Assembly: GCA_002179805.1 (NCBI GenBank)
Contig: NAVB01000711.1
Location: 1 to 64,000 of the forward strand
DNA from: Acanthamoeba lenticulata
Taxonomy: Eukaryota > Discosea > Longamoebia > Acanthamoebidae
Direction of reading: 5' to 3'
Length of the DNA: 64,000 nt
Shown here: piece by piece, positions 10,632 through 22,685 of the stretch
Layout of the letters: each line of letters opens with the position of its first letter
Position numbering within the stretch: the stretch's first letter is position 1
Notes under the pieces: generated by a model
Told to the model about the DNA's origin: nothing
What the model saw: only the letters and a program-made list of their open reading frames with translations
Database searches by the model: none
Position numbers and translations under genes: made by a program

Positions 10632-12371
10632 TTAGTCCGCCTGGCAAAGGGCGTCACGCAGGTGGAACGCCCACATCCTGATTGAGGAAGAAGCCGCAAC
10701 AGACGTTGTTGTTAGCCGTCGGCCACCAGAAGCAATCCATAACCGAGAGAGAGAGAGACGCACTTGGAGATGTTGTCTGCCGAGACCTGTTGAGCAAACT
10801 CGAGGCCCATGTTGGACAGAGCGACCCGCGCCTGAACACGACATAGCACGGCCGTCAGTTTTCTTGAGCGTGAAGGGAGAGAGAGAGAGAGACGCGGGGA
10901 GGCGCACGTCAGGTCGGGAGACGAGGATGTCGAGCCATCGCAGGAGCTCCGGCAAGTTCGACGCAAAGGCCGGGTAGTGGCTCCACTTGAGCGCCTCCGT
11001 GTAGCTGACGTAGGGGAAGAGGACGGTGGGGATGCCCATGGAGAGGGAGAAGATGTTGCGGCCGTTGGGCTTGTAGATCAGCTTCTCAAAGGTGTCCTTG
11101 GCCGCGGGGAAGATGACCATGATGTCGATCTCGCTCACCACCTTCTCAAAGCTGAGGTCCCGCTCGGCCTCGAGCTCGTGCCTCAGCGCGCGCCCTCCCG
11201 AATAGAACAGCTCCCGGAACTCGATGCCTCGCGCCATCGCCCAGCTCCGCACCGCATCCTGATTGATTACATCATTTTAAAAAAAAGATTATTAAAAACA
11301 TAATTAATTCATGAATTGCCCAAACGATAATTCTTGAAAAAGATTATTATTATTTAATTATTTTTCGTTTATAAAAAAAATGCTTTTACGTACTCGGACT
11401 TCAGGCGCCATGCGGTTGTCGCGGCCGCCCTGCCAGCCGATGACGCGCACGGGCGCGGCGGGGTGGGCCTGGTAGAGGTGCTTGACGTTGGAGTCGTGCT
11501 GCGGGATGACCCACTCGGTGCCGCTGATGGCGCCGCGGTAGTGCTGCGTCGTGAGCGTGTTGGGCAGGATGTGGAAGTCGTAGGGGTCCTGGTCTGTCTC
11601 GTTCAGGCCGTGGTCCTCGTGTGTCAGCAGGTTCGGGTGACCGTCGACCCACAAGATGGCCGCCTTGGCGCCCATCTCGCGACATCTTGAATCGAAGATT
11701 GACAGCAGGAAGAGGTGAGCGAGGAGAAGAAATAAAAGAAGGAAAAGAAGACGACAGACATACTTGGCAAGGACGGCGTGGTCGGTGTACTTGACGAAGA
11801 GGCAGAGGTCCAGGCTGCGCTTCTCCTTGGGATAGCCATTCTCTACAAAGTGGTCCAATAGCGCCTGATTGGACATCTTCTTAATCTCGACTACCTGCAT
11901 GGGCAGGACCACAAGCTCGGGAAAACGCTTGGTGGCTGCAGGAGGCGTCCATTTGGATCAATTAAATGGTTGACGATTATTTTAAAAAGATAAAATATTG
12001 GAAATAAAAGAAAAAAATCGAAAGAAGAAGAAGAACGAAGGCGTACTGGTGTTGGGGAGGACCCCGTTAATGGCCTCTGCAATGTCATAGCCGCTCCAAA
12101 GGGCGGAGCCAAACATATTCTTGACGACCCATAGAACGCTAATCGAGTGCGAGCAGGGCTTGCTGTCGTAGAGCATGTCCTTCCAGATTGTGGGCGAGTA
12201 CGCGGAGGACGAGGAAGTCGAAAGGGCCGCCGTGGCGATGAGGGGGAACCTGTCCTCCGGGTAATGCTGCTCCAATCGATGCGAGCGTAAGGAGAGGCAG
12301 AGGGTGGACAGCACGAAAAGCGCCAAGGCCGCAAGGTAGACCAGGCTCCGGCGCGACTTGAGGGTGGCCAT
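10632..12371 (-). CDS. Family X copy A, type II membrane protein of unknown function
   Basis: Six exons (12371-12047, 11935-11764, 11685-11394, 11258-10908, 10831-10764, 10677-10632) give 417 residues, all junctions in frame. An N-terminal basic patch and hydrophobic segment at about residues 10-28 suggest a signal anchor with the rest in the lumen. Conserved blocks shared with copy B include NMFGSALWSGYDIA, AILWVDGHPNLL, DFHILPNTLTT, GTEWVIPQHDSNVK, RVIGWQGG, LIYKPNGRNIFSLSMGI and SYTEALKWSHYPAFAS. I do not recognise the family. The layout, with an N-terminal G-rich loop after a beta strand and a late NGRNIFSLSMGIPTV block, resembles GT-B glycosyltransferases, but no donor-binding motif is certain. 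The paralogue is at 25137-27228 in opposite orientation. Confidence 0.8.
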
Positions 12372-12632
12372 CACCAAGGGGGGCAAGGGAAGGGAGACAG
12401 AAGAAGAGGCAGAGTCTTTCTTCTGTTCCTGTGTGCACTTCGCTGCGTGCCTTTTGGGTGGTGTGGCTTATGAGGCCTTGGTTGGAGCTCCGTAACCTGA
12501 AACTCCTGCTGCTTGTTTATCTTGTCTGCCATTCGCGGAGGTCCTCATTTTATTTTAACGCACGTTCCGTCCACGGGGCTCTTTCTGATAACCCGCAGGT
12601 CCTGTTTCTTCTTGCGCTGCGATCGGGCTCGA

Positions 12633-15174
12633 TCATATCACCGAGCGTCTTTTGCTGAGGCAGGTGAGGAAGCCGTCGTCGGCGCAGGAGAAGAGCAGGT
12701 CCTGGCGGCCGCCGCTGCCGTCCCCCGGCTGGGCAAAGGCCACGTCCCAGGCCCACGCGCCCGTCGGGTGCGCGTCGGCGTGCCGGGCCAGCAGCCGCCC
12801 GGAGGCCGCGCTCCACGTCACCACCCGTCCGTCCTCCGACGCTGGCAAGGGATAAAAATGAGGAAAAATTTAAAAAATATTAGAAATTCCATAAAAACAC
12901 AAAAGTATTTGAAACACGCACGTACCAATGGCGATTACTTGGCCGTCAGGCGAGAAGCAGGGCCGCTGGGTGGCCCACCGCGTGTTGGTATGGCCGTAGA
13001 GGACGTGTCGTGGGGCGTCGTGGCCGTCGGATCGAGGCACGAGCAACTGCGCGACGTCGTAGACCAACACCTTGCCGGGCAGCGCGTTGGCCGCCAGGCG
13101 GCTGCCGCCGTCGGGCGACAGGGCCAGGCCGCAGAGCCAGTGGCCGGTGTCGAGCCGGAGCAGGCTGGCGTCGGGCCGGCGCAGATCCCACAGGCGCAGC
13201 GCGTGGTCGGCCGACGCGCTGACGATGAGGGGGCCGCCCTCGTGAGGCACCGGCAGCAAAAAGAGGGCGGCCGTGACGCTGTGCTTGTGGCCTCGGAGCG
13301 TCACCACCGACGCCACGGACGCCGCCGGCGCGGCCGCCGGCGCTGGCCATGCGTGATGGTCAGCGGCGCGACCGGCGGCCGGGACGCGCAGGTCCCACAG
13401 GCGGGCGGTGCCGTCGTAGGAGGCGCTCAGGAAGACGGCGCCGCTGGCCGGGTCGCCCTCGAGCGACCGGCAGAAGCGCGTGTGGCCCGCGCAGCTGGCG
13501 ATGGCCTGCCCTGTACAGGCCGTCGCAGAGGAATGTCAGGAATGCCACACGCGAGCACAGGCACACGCATATGGGAGAGGGCGCTGGTTGGTGCCTGTGC
13601 AGAGGTCGTGGGCGAAGAGGAGGCCGTCGCCCCAGCTGCAGGACAAGAGCACGTCCTCGGTCGAGGTCGTGCCCACGCAGGCGATGTCTTCGTGCCCGGT
13701 GACGACGCCCAGCTGCAGCGCGGGCTCGCGCGAGGCCAGTGCGTAGCGCAGCACGTTGCCGGCCGACGTGCCCACGAGCAACAGCGGGTGACTGTGGTGT
13801 GGCCAGCCGGCGCACGTCAGCGACACACACGAACGTACGACGACAACGACGAGGACGATGGCCGGGAGGAAACGTACCGCGTGAGAGCGCGCAGAGTCCA
13901 CGGCATCTCGCCGGTGAGTTGGCCGATGGGAATGCGCGTGCGGCCTTCCATTGGATGCCACGCTACAGCGCTGCACCGCGAGCGGAGCTTCGATGTTGCG
14001 TGGGCCGAGACCTCGCGATCGCGCAGGAGCCGCGGCAGGGCCGGGTCGCAGTCTGCGCGCCGGTGGCGCGATGCGTCGAGCAACAGCGTGAGATCGTTGT
14101 CGTCATCGTCGTCGTTGCCGACAGAGTTGCGCCGACGCCCGCGAGCTGGACGGCTGCGCGCCGCCAGGTGCTCGTAGAGCTCGGCGTTGGTGACCGGTGG
14201 CGGCACAGAGGGCCGCGCCTGCCCGATCTTGACCGTCGCCGGCCGTCTCGTCGTCGTTGTGGTTGTCGTCGTTTGTCTTCGGAAAGGGGCGTCGCCTGTG
14301 AAGGATGACGTCATCACCGTCCTTAACGAAAGCAAGACCACAAGAGAGAGTCGATGCTCGTACGTGGAGAAGGGCCGCAGGCGCTGCACACAAAGGCCAG
14401 AACGGTCCCGCGCCCGTGGCGTCCCGCGAAGAGCTCCGGATAGATGCCGCCGATGCGCGAGCCGGTGGAGGTCGTGTTGGTCGTGAGCCGATTCGACGCG
14501 CGTGAGGCCAGGCGGGCTACGTACAACCGCAGCCACTCGACGTCGTCCGCCTCGACTACCACCTCCTCATCCTCATCGTCTTCTTCTTCCATCTCGTCGA
14601 CGTTTTGGACGCCGCTGCACGTTCGGAATCGTTCGAGCGCGCAAGCGGCGTGCTCCCACGCGTGACACTCATCGCACCGCACGAGGCAGCCGCCCTCATC
14701 TGCCCGTGTGCGGTTGTGCGCGTCAGCGTCAGCACGGTCGTGTTCCATGCTCGTGCATGCGTGTGTGTATGTGTGTGCGGGTGAGTACCTGCGGGCGGGC
14801 CCAGGGCGCGGCCGCAGCAGGGCGCCGCGGGGAGGAAGAGGCCCTGCATGCGGCCCTCCTCGGCGGCCTGGCGGTCTTCGCCAAAGGGCCGACGGCCCCA
14901 GTGGAGGAGCTTCAGCCTGAGGCCGCCTGTTAACGACGATGTCACCAGATGATGACGCTGTGATGAAGAGGAGGAAGGTTCCCCACGAACCCGCGCGGTA
15001 GTGAAGCTCGGCGGCAAGGGTCGGACTGCAGAGACCGCAGACAAAGTGGCACGGGGAAGACGACTCCAGCTCCCTCCCCTCCTCCACCATGGTGGCTACG
15101 TGCTGCAGGAAGGACCGCGGCAGCTCATCTGAGCTTATCCCTGCACATGTCCCGTGCCACCTGCGCTGCGACAT
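12633..15174 (-). CDS. PHD finger-WD40 repeat fusion protein
   Basis: Seven exons (15174-14991, 14926-14789, 14699-14364, 14295-13878, 13791-13595, 13510-12926, 12841-12633) give 688 residues. Residues about 95-220 contain a PHD-like zinc finger: a CC pair, then GGCLVRCDECHAWEHAAC, then an acidic insertion and FVCSACG as the last pair. The second half is a WD40 beta-propeller with blades such as SASYDGTARLWDLR, LRGHKHSVTAALF, VSASADHALRLWDLR and ASEDGRVVTWS. PHD fingers read histone tails and WD40 propellers scaffold complexes, so a chromatin role is inferred. The fifth intron appears to use a GC donor. I know no standard family with this order of domains. Confidence 0.82.
13513..13594 (-). 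other. GC-AG intron in the PHD-WD40 gene
   Basis: Between exons 5 and 6 the only in-frame junction uses a CAG|GC donor (exon ending at 13595) and a TACAG acceptor at 13511-13515. It joins CTG to QAIASCAGH within a WD repeat. No GT donor in this interval gives an open frame. GC-AG introns are a known minority class in eukaryotes. Confidence 0.6.
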
Positions 15175-15560
15175 GTGCGCGCGAACGAAAGGTCAAACGA
15201 GATGTTTATTGTAGCGCAAGAGAAATCGATAGCAAGACGGAAGGGCGAAGGACCATTCATGACAGCAACGACAAGGCAAGAGAAAGCGACGATCCGCTCG
15301 CTGAAGCGTCGAGCTCGCCCTTGTCTGCTGCGGCTGGTGCAGCCACACGGCGGCGCGAGGGTGAGCCAGCGCCAGTCCTCTTCCCCTTCTTCTTGCATTT
15401 CCTGTGGCAAAAAGAAAGCTGAGGCATTTCTCAAATATTTCAAAAACTGTTTCAGATTGTTTTCTTGTGTTATCGCCCTGTAACGACATCGTTCAGCGAA
15501 CAACAACTCGAACAACGACCAAAAACACACAACCACCTTTTCTTCGTCAAGAACCAGAAG

Positions 15561-16139
15561 ATGTACCCGACCAGCCAGCTCCAGCACTTCCCTGCTCAGT
15601 CGCAGCAGCCTTACTGCCTCCCGGCCTCGGGCTATGCGCCCCACCCCGGCGCCGCTGGTCACCCGCCGGCGGCCTACTACCCGGTTGCGCATCAACAACA
15701 ACAACATTATCAACCAGGCCTGGCGGCGCCCTACCCGCCCGCCCACGTCTACCCGCCCAGCCCGTACAGCTGCCCGCCGCCTCCGGCCTCGCATGCGCCG
15801 GCTCAGCACGTGATCGTGGCCCACGCCAAGGGCAAGGACGCCCACAAGGTCCACAAGAAGCTCGAGAAGGAGAAGCACAAGTCGGAGAAGAAGGCGCACA
15901 AGGCGGCCCACAAGCAGCAGAAGCAGGCCCTCAAGGCCGGCCTGCAGCACCACTACCACCAGCAAGCGGGCGCCTTCCCGCCCGCCACCGCCGCCTACGG
16001 CGCCGCCCCCGCGGTGGCCTACCCGCCTGCCCAGGCGGCCGCCTACGGCGCGCCCTACGGCCAGCCCGCCGCCGTGGCCTACCCGCCCGCGCCCGTCTAC
16101 TCGCAGACCACGACCATCACCACCTACCCGCACTACTAG
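15561..16139 (+). CDS. Pro/Tyr/Ala-rich low-complexity protein with a Lys/His-rich core
   Basis: Intronless, 192 residues. The N-terminal 85 and C-terminal 60 residues are rich in Pro, Tyr, Ala and Gln with repeated AYPPA, YPPAPVY and AYGAP units. The centre (about 93-135) is a highly charged Lys/His helix-like stretch (KKLEKEKHKSEKKAHKA). The composition resembles annexin-VII or rhodopsin-tail type PY-rich and GYPPQ proteins, but no domain is present. There is no signal peptide and no membrane segment. Strong third-position GC and a clean single frame support coding. It lies divergent from the PHD-WD40 gene with about 390 bases between starts, so the two probably share a promoter region. Confidence 0.75.
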   Translation: MYPTSQLQHFPAQSQQPYCLPASGYAPHPGAAGHPPAAYYPVAHQQQQHYQPGLAAPYPPAHVYPPSPYSCPPPPASHAPAQHVIVAHAKGKDAHKVHKKLEKEKHKSEKKAHKAAHKQQKQALKAGLQHHYHQQAGAFPPATAAYGAAPAVAYPPAQAAAYGAPYGQPAAVAYPPAPVYSQTTTITTYPHY

Positions 16140-16729
16140 ACGCCCAGAGGAAAGACGATGAAGACGGAGCCCTTCGCAGAAAGGACGGATGGCATTGAGG
16201 CTCTTTATCTTGGGGGGATGGAGCAAAGTCGGCGCTACTGTGGTTTACTTGCTACACGAGCCTGCTGGGTCCCCTTCCTTCTACAATGTACCAATACCAA
16301 AGTGATTCTTCATCTTTACCCCAAAAATATTACCGCTTCGAGCGGCTACTCGCTCTTCTTCTTCTTCATGTAGGGTTGGCAAAACGTTCTTTTTGGCAAA
16401 GAAGCCCAAACGAGGGGGGCTTGTAGGTACAGTAGGGAGGAGGGCGGGTGGTTCCACAAGATCCGGTGTAAAAGGGGACGAGCGAGCAAGGACGACATGA
16501 TGTATGTCGTCAGAGAGTCCCGCCCGCGTGAAGGAGGAGTCGTCGAGTGTTGCTTGCTTGGCTGACCGATGGTCGATGACAGGAGAGAGGGAGAGAGAGA
16601 GACGAAGGAAGGGATGACGGTGATTGTTTGTACATCGAGAACCAGTATATGATAAGATGATGGTGATGGTGATGGTGATGGGGAAGATATAAATGGTGAC
16701 GTTGGTGGGTTGATGACAAAACGCAAGCG
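16140..16729. other. Convergent intergenic region
   Basis: About 590 bases between the stops of the Pro/Tyr-rich gene and the PKA-like gene. It must contain both 3' UTRs. Open frames here have no splice support or family signature. It holds a GGTGAT-type simple repeat (16657-16682) and GA-rich stretches near 16580-16605. No RNA gene is recognised. Confidence 0.5.
16657..16682. repeat. GATGGT-type microsatellite
   Basis: Four tandem units of GATGGT-like sequence in the 3' flank of the PKA-like gene. It is a simple repeat with no coding role. Confidence 0.8.
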
Positions 16730-19623
16730 CTAGAAATCCTTGAAGAGCTCGTTCTCCTTGAACTCCTTGTGCTCCACCGTCTGGTCCGAGTACCTCGGGA
16801 AGTTGTGCGAGTCGCCTGCCATCATCAACAGCTAGGATCAGCATCATCAACAAAGACGGAGAAGAAGACGGGGGTGAAGCACCTTCACCGGTGATGCCGG
16901 GGTTGATGGGCGCGCGGAGCTGCCGCTTGTGGAGGGCGTCCCAGTCGATGCCGGAGAACCACGGGTGGGCCATGACCTCATCGGCGCCGCCACCGCGCGT
17001 TCCGCCGAGGCGCTTGGCCACGTCGACCACGAGCAGCTTCTCGATGAGGTCCTTGGCGTCCGGGTGGAAGTAGGCCGGCATGTCGACCTTAGCCGACAAT
17101 ATCTTCTCGAATATCTCGAACGTGTGCTCCCCATGGAATGGCGGTTTCCTATAATAGAACCGTCATGCGATGCGTGAATATGGTGATTCGGTTGCATTGA
17201 AACGTCAAAAGTGGGCCAATAGCGACGGGGAGAGATGTACCCCGAGAGCATTTCGTAGATGAGGACGCCGAGGGACCACCAGTCGACGGCCTTGTCGTGG
17301 CCCTTGCTCAGGATGACCTCTGGCGCGATGTACTCGGGCGTCCCGCACATGGTCCACGTCTTGTCGGTGATGACCTTGGCGAAGCCAAAATCGGAGAGCT
17401 TGATGTGGCCGTCGCTGTCGAGCAGCAGGTTCTCCGGCTTGAGGTCGCGGTGGGCGATGTGGAGGCTGTGCAGGTAGCGGATGGCCAGCACGATCTCCGC
17501 CGCGTAGAAGCGGCCCGTGGTGTTGGACAGCCGCCCGTTCCGGCGGATGCACGAGAACAGCTCCCCGCCCGAGATGTACTCGAGCAAAAAGTACAGGTTG
17601 GCCTGGTCCTGGAACGTCGCATACCTGCTCGCCCCCAATAGTCGTCATTGTTAATGTTGCATAAATCATTTTGAAATATTAAGATGTTTGTTTCGGAAAT
17701 AGAAAACAAATAAGAAAGCAGGGGAGGACGTACAACTTGACGATGAAGGGGTGGGAGATCTGGGCGAGGACCGACTTTTCGCTTTTGACGTGCTCGGTCT
17801 GCTTGAGGCGCACGATCTTCTCCTTGCTCAGGATCTTCAGGCAGAAGTACTTGCCCGTCGCCTTCTGTTGGCACAACCGCACCTGCCCGAACGTGCCCGT
17901 GCCTGTCTCGTCGCACCGCCCAGTTAGCCCGTGGGTGTCGTGTGCGCGTATGTGCAAAAGTCGGCGCATGGTACCGAGGGTCTGGAGCAGCATGAAGTAG
18001 TCCAGCGACAAAGTCGATTGCGGCATCTGGCTGGCCTGCGCCACGGTCGTCGTGCTCGGCATCTGACCGTTGATCATCGCCCTGCATGTGATTGATTGAT
18101 CGGACAGTCAGTGCGCACGACACAGAGGTAAGCATGACGCATGTCCTTCTTGCTAGATAAAGGGCGCCGTACGTGGAGGTGGGCGCCCGGAAGGTCTGGT
18201 AGTTGGGCCGCGCCTGCTGCGGGTGCGGCGGCTGGTGGCCGCCAGACGTCTGCATGCCCGCTGGCGCCGAGGCGTAGAGCGGCTGCGGCGTCCCGAACAT
18301 CTGCCCGGGCGTCGCCTGCGGCCCAGGCAGGCCATACATTGCCTGTTGTGTTGATCATTTATTTGTATTATTATTAGCATATATTTATTTTGTATTGGTA
18401 TTTGGTGTGGGACGTCACCACGTTGTCACATCACGTGGCCAAAAAATTTGCTTATTTGGGACATATTAAGGAATAGTGCGTGGCAACCAAAAGTTGTAAA
18501 CCAGACGTTCAACAGGGAAGAGAGAGAACCAAGTACCTGTTGGGACTGCTGAGGGTATTGGGCCTGCGGGGCGCTGGCGGCGAGGCCAACGTGCTGCCGC
18601 TGCGAGCCGCCACCCGGGTGAGCTGGCAAGAGGCCGTGGCCCGAGTGCGTGGCGCCGACCATGATGCCGCCCGGCGTGGGCTTCCCACCAAGGCCGACGG
18701 TGCCGGTGGCCTTGGTGCTGCTGTTGCTCGTGAACCGCAGGAGAATATCGAGCGCCGTCACGAGCTGGCTCGCCGCCAGGCCCTCTGGGTCGGTCGACTC
18801 CATCAACTGCCACAACACAACACGCCATCAACGTGGTGAGACACCACGACACAACAAGGAAAGCGTGCTGGGGGCGCCGTCGTACAGCGACGAGCGAGGT
18901 GAGGTTGTCGGAGGCTTGCTTTGCGAGCCGGGCCATGCTCTCCTGTGTCGTGTTGGCGTGGTGCTGGTGCACGTTGTGATGCTGCTGGTGAAGAAGCTGG
19001 TGGTGCTGCTGCTGGTGCACGTGCTGGTGCTGGTGCTGGTGCTGGTGCTGATGTGGGAGCGGCCCCAGGGTGCTCAGGCCCAGCCCGCCGCCACCAGGCG
19101 AGGAGGGAGGCGAGCCATAGGGTGATGAGGCGGCCGCCCCGCGTAGCCGCTTGTTGTTGATGCTGTTGCTGCTGACGCCATCATGAGGGCCCAGTAGGCT
19201 ACCGCCCTGCATCATGTTGTGCTGCAGCGACGGGTTATGTACGGCGCCTGGGTGTATGTGTGCGTGCAACCCGGCCTGCTGCTGAAGAGGCTGCGGCTGG
19301 CTGCTGCCGAGGCCATCCAATGAATAGAGAGGGGAAGTCGAAGATGTGTAATTATTGTAGGCAGATGGTGAAGGCGCGGGGGCGGACGAAGGTGGATGCA
19401 GCATGGAGGGAGAGAGAAGATGAGAGGAAGAAGGCATAGTGGGCGCGGGTGTAGTGGCATAGGGCGAAGATGATGTCATCGTCCCTGGCGGGGATGGGCC
19501 GCCCATAAAGGAAGGAGCTGTGCTGCCGATCATGCCCAAGAGGGGTGATGTCGTGGAGCTACTTGGGAAGGGTCGCTTCTTCGAATTGGGCGCGGCAGCA
19601 GCTTGTGCATGGCTGCCGTCCAT
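16730..19623 (-). CDS. cAMP-dependent protein kinase catalytic subunit-like (AGC kinase)
   Basis: Eight exons (19623-18886, 18806-18537, 18342-18173, 18081-17975, 17902-17734, 17624-17241, 17148-16883, 16815-16730) give 729 residues. The first 420 or so are low complexity: Ser/Pro-rich, then a His-Gln tract ([11 protein letters not shown]), then Gln/Pro/Ala-rich. The kinase domain follows: glycine loop [17 protein letters not shown] with the VAIK-type Lys, [21 protein letters not shown], activation loop [15 protein letters not shown], and the AGC tail ending in ELFKDF at the stop, matching the PKA hydrophobic motif. Dictyostelium PkaC also has a long N-terminal extension. PKA controls encystation and development in amoebae, so that role is plausible but inferred. 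Confidence 0.92.
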
Positions 19624-20109
19624 TTGAGCGTGATGTGAAGCTGAATTCGAGACGAGTCACTGAACCACAAATCTTGCTGTTATTGGAAATTGAGTCAATC
19701 AGCCATCACCTTACAAAAATGTTCGAAGCGGGAATGTTGGCCCAACAACATTCGGGATTTAGGCCCAACAGATTAAAAAAATGTACCTCGTTTCGATTGG
19801 GCCCTGCTGACGGCCTCAACAGGTAAGATGGAACGCACGAGCCTTGGCTCTCCTTCTCGCAACGCAAGGTAACGCCTCACGCCTTGGCCACTTCGGGCTA
19901 CACAGCTACGCACGGTCACGCGCGAGGACCCTGTCGCTAACCTCCCACGGCACCGCGCCTGAGATAGCGTCTCCTGGAGTGCGATTTGTGCACAATTTGT
20001 GAGCCAAAAGCGAAAATTCATGGCAGATGCTGGATTGTGCACATTTCACGCAGCTCCGCCCAGTGGCAGGAAAAGTCCGCGGCAAGTACGCGAAAGGGTG
20101 GCGACACTT
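19624..20109. other. Intergenic region between the LAS1 stop and the PKA-like start
   Basis: About 485 bases holding the LAS1 3' UTR and the PKA-like promoter. An 89-residue Arg-rich minus-strand open frame (19773-20042) has no splice link or family signature and is not called. Nothing else is recognised. Confidence 0.5.
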
Positions 20110-22500
20110 TCACAGGCGTGTGAGCTCCAGGGGCGAGAAAAGCAACGCCGCTGTCAGGACCGAAGTCGATGACGGCTGTTGGGCTCCCTCATCCTCAACC
20201 TCAACCTCCTCCCCCGCCCCTACTGTCTGGTTCATCATGGCACTTGGTGGCAGGTCGCTTGCTGTACGCGGTGTGGCCATCGAGCTGTTGTCTTCCCCTT
20301 CATCATCCGGCTTTGTCGTCTCGCGCCTGCTCGGGCAAAAGCGAGAATGTGAGGTCGTCAAAGCATAAAAAAAAACAAAAAACAAAAAACAAAAAACAAA
20401 AAGCTATTCAACAACAGGAAGAGGTGTACCGCTGCAGCGCGGCGGACGAGAGGGGCAAGCCGAGGAACGGGGTGACAGGCCGCTCTTCTGGTACGAGCGA
20501 GATGGCTGCGGTGCAAGGACGCTTAGTCCTGGCCGTGAACAAGAGGAGTTGGAGCGCAAAGTGTGTGTCGTACCGCCGTTCAAGTCAAACTCTGGTGGGA
20601 GGAGCAAGTTGGGCACCTCGTTCATGACACTCATGCCCAGAGAGCAGGGCATCCACCCCTCGCACCTGCCGCATTATTGCCGCGCGTCAGCTTACGTGAT
20701 GGGCATTCTTGGCCTAGAAGCGCGCACGAACCGCTTCCAGGGCCCTTCGCCAGTCGTGGGGTCGCTCGGCTGAGCGATCGGCAGGACGCCTTGCTGCTGG
20801 ATGAGGCCGATCAGGCTCTCGAACACCTCCAAGCTCTGGTCGCTGTCGCTCTTGGCTGCATCCCCGCAATGACGCCCGACCATCAGATGCTGGCGGACAC
20901 TCGACGATATTTGAGGCCGGGAGTCGCACCGGCATGTTTGGCGCGTTGCGTCGAGGACACGCGGACCAACTGGCGCATCTTGTCGGCCAGCGCCGGATTC
21001 GAGATCCACGGGAGGAGCAGCCGATTGATGCGGTTCGTCCAGGGCGAGATGTGGCGCGAGGCGGACTGGATGAAAGCGATGACGGGCAGCTGGATGTCCC
21101 GCTCGTCGCGCAGCTCCTGGTACCGCCGCTCGTAAAGAAGGTGCTCCATCCACTGGAGCCACACCCGCATCTTGGCCTTGGCCTTGGCCTGCCCCAACCC
21201 CAGCGGCAACAAGCGCGCATGTTAGCAACGTTTGCCCAGCCAGCCCAGTCCAGAGCAGCAGTAGCAGCAGTGCACAAACCGTGTGCTTGGGGGACTCGGA
21301 AAGTTGCACGATGGACTCAATGATGCTGGCCAGCAGCGTGCCGAGGAAGTGGTCCCACTCCGAGCTGCACGCGAGTAGCAGCCTGTCGACATAACGCAAG
21401 CAAAAGTTGAATAAATAAATAAATAAATAAAAAGAGTAAAGTAGACAAAAGTAGTGAACAACAAGAAGTTGTAGAAGAGATGCGTACTGATCCCACCGCT
21501 TGGCCAGCTGCGCGAACTGCTGGCGTTCTTTGACGTGCTTCTTCTTTTTCTGCTCGTTGTAGAGCGCCTCATCGACTTGGTACATGTAGGCAGGCAGGAG
21601 GTGGCCCTGCGTAATGAGGCTGGGCACCAGGATCTCGCGCGCCATGTTGGAGTTGGCCAACCCGAGCACTGACTTGACGCACTCAGCGACGGTCTCTGAC
21701 CCCAGCCATCGCGCGACTTGGTAAACTACGACAATGGGAAGGAGGCTGGGTGTAGCGGTACGGTTATGGGCTGGGTCGCTGCTCGAATTCTGTAGCTCGA
21801 CGTACTGCTTGAGGAGGTCTTGAATGCGGGTCGTCGTCTCGACGAGGACGTTCTCCTGTGCCTGCCAGTAGTTGGTGTCGAGCCACTCGAGCGCCTGCGC
21901 CAGTCCAACAGTCAGCTACTCTGTAGTTGCACTCGAGGGGGCGGCAGCCAGCCAACAAGGCCATACGAACCAGCGAAGCCGCGAGGCGGAGCGAGGACAG
22001 CGGAGGCAGCACATCGTGGGTGGCGCTGTGACGTAGATCGACGAGCACGCGGGGCAGCCCGATCAGCTGGGCGAGGAACGCCACCGACTTGGCGTACTGG
22101 CCCTTCTGCTTGCCCTCCACTAGACCGTTGACCGCGCGCACGATAGCCATCGAGTAGCGCAACCGCAACTCGTCCGTAGTGCGCGTGGGCGGGAACCTGG
22201 TGTTGCAGAGATGTCAACCGCGTAAAACTAATGAACGGTGAAGATGTGATGGCTGGAGACGCACGTATCAACAGCATGCGTCTCGAGCAACGAAGCGGTA
22301 GTTTCAATGGCGAGAGGAAGGGGCGCACGCGCTCGCCACACGCGGACGCGACGGAGGCCGCGCTGCCGCTCCTCTGGGGCGGTTGAGGCCAGACACGACC
22401 GCACCGCACGCCACTCTTCCCACGTTCCCCATCCTACTACACGAGTCCGCTTTGTAGACTTCTCCCAATCGTTTGTCTCCGCATCTCTTGTTCGCTTCAT
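20110..22500 (-). CDS. LAS1: LAS1, pre-rRNA ITS2 endoribonuclease
   Basis: HEPN nuclease that cuts ITS2 during 60S subunit maturation, with the Grc3 kinase as partner. Nine exons (22500-22265, 22196-21971, 21894-21488, 21382-21280, 21188-20959, 20842-20696, 20665-20574, 20505-20430, 20326-20110) give 577 residues with all phases consistent. The N-terminus has the family signature (VVGWGTWEEWRAVRSCL, then an EERQRGLRRVRVWRAR block). The catalytic HEPN motif R-x4-H is in DLRHSATHDVLPPL near residue 120. The C-terminal part is more divergent and ends in an acidic Ser/Thr tail. The exon 5/6 junction had more than one choice; the one given is the only GT-AG pair that keeps frame. LAS1 and RSM22 start 185 bases apart, divergently. 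Confidence 0.9.
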
Positions 22501-22685
22501 TTCTAAATTGAAATCAATTGGCTTAAGATCACAGACTGAGGAAGCGAGCAGGTGCTGGACAATACCTTGATTACAACCGCCTGCCCAATTTGCCGATGCG
22601 AACGGGAAGAATGCGAGATGAGCGGTGGTAGGTGATAAAAAAAAAGAGGGAAAAAGAAAACAGAAAAGAAACAGAACACGAACGG

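Noticed and set aside
15135..16226. Minus-strand open frame of 363 codons upstream of the PHD-WD40 gene
   Set aside because: Shadow of the Pro/Tyr-rich gene; no link by splicing to the PHD-WD40 coding exons.
19773..20042. 89-codon Arg-rich minus-strand open frame between LAS1 and the PKA-like gene
   Set aside because: No family signature, no splice link and no conserved-looking composition; lies in the promoter of the PKA-like gene.
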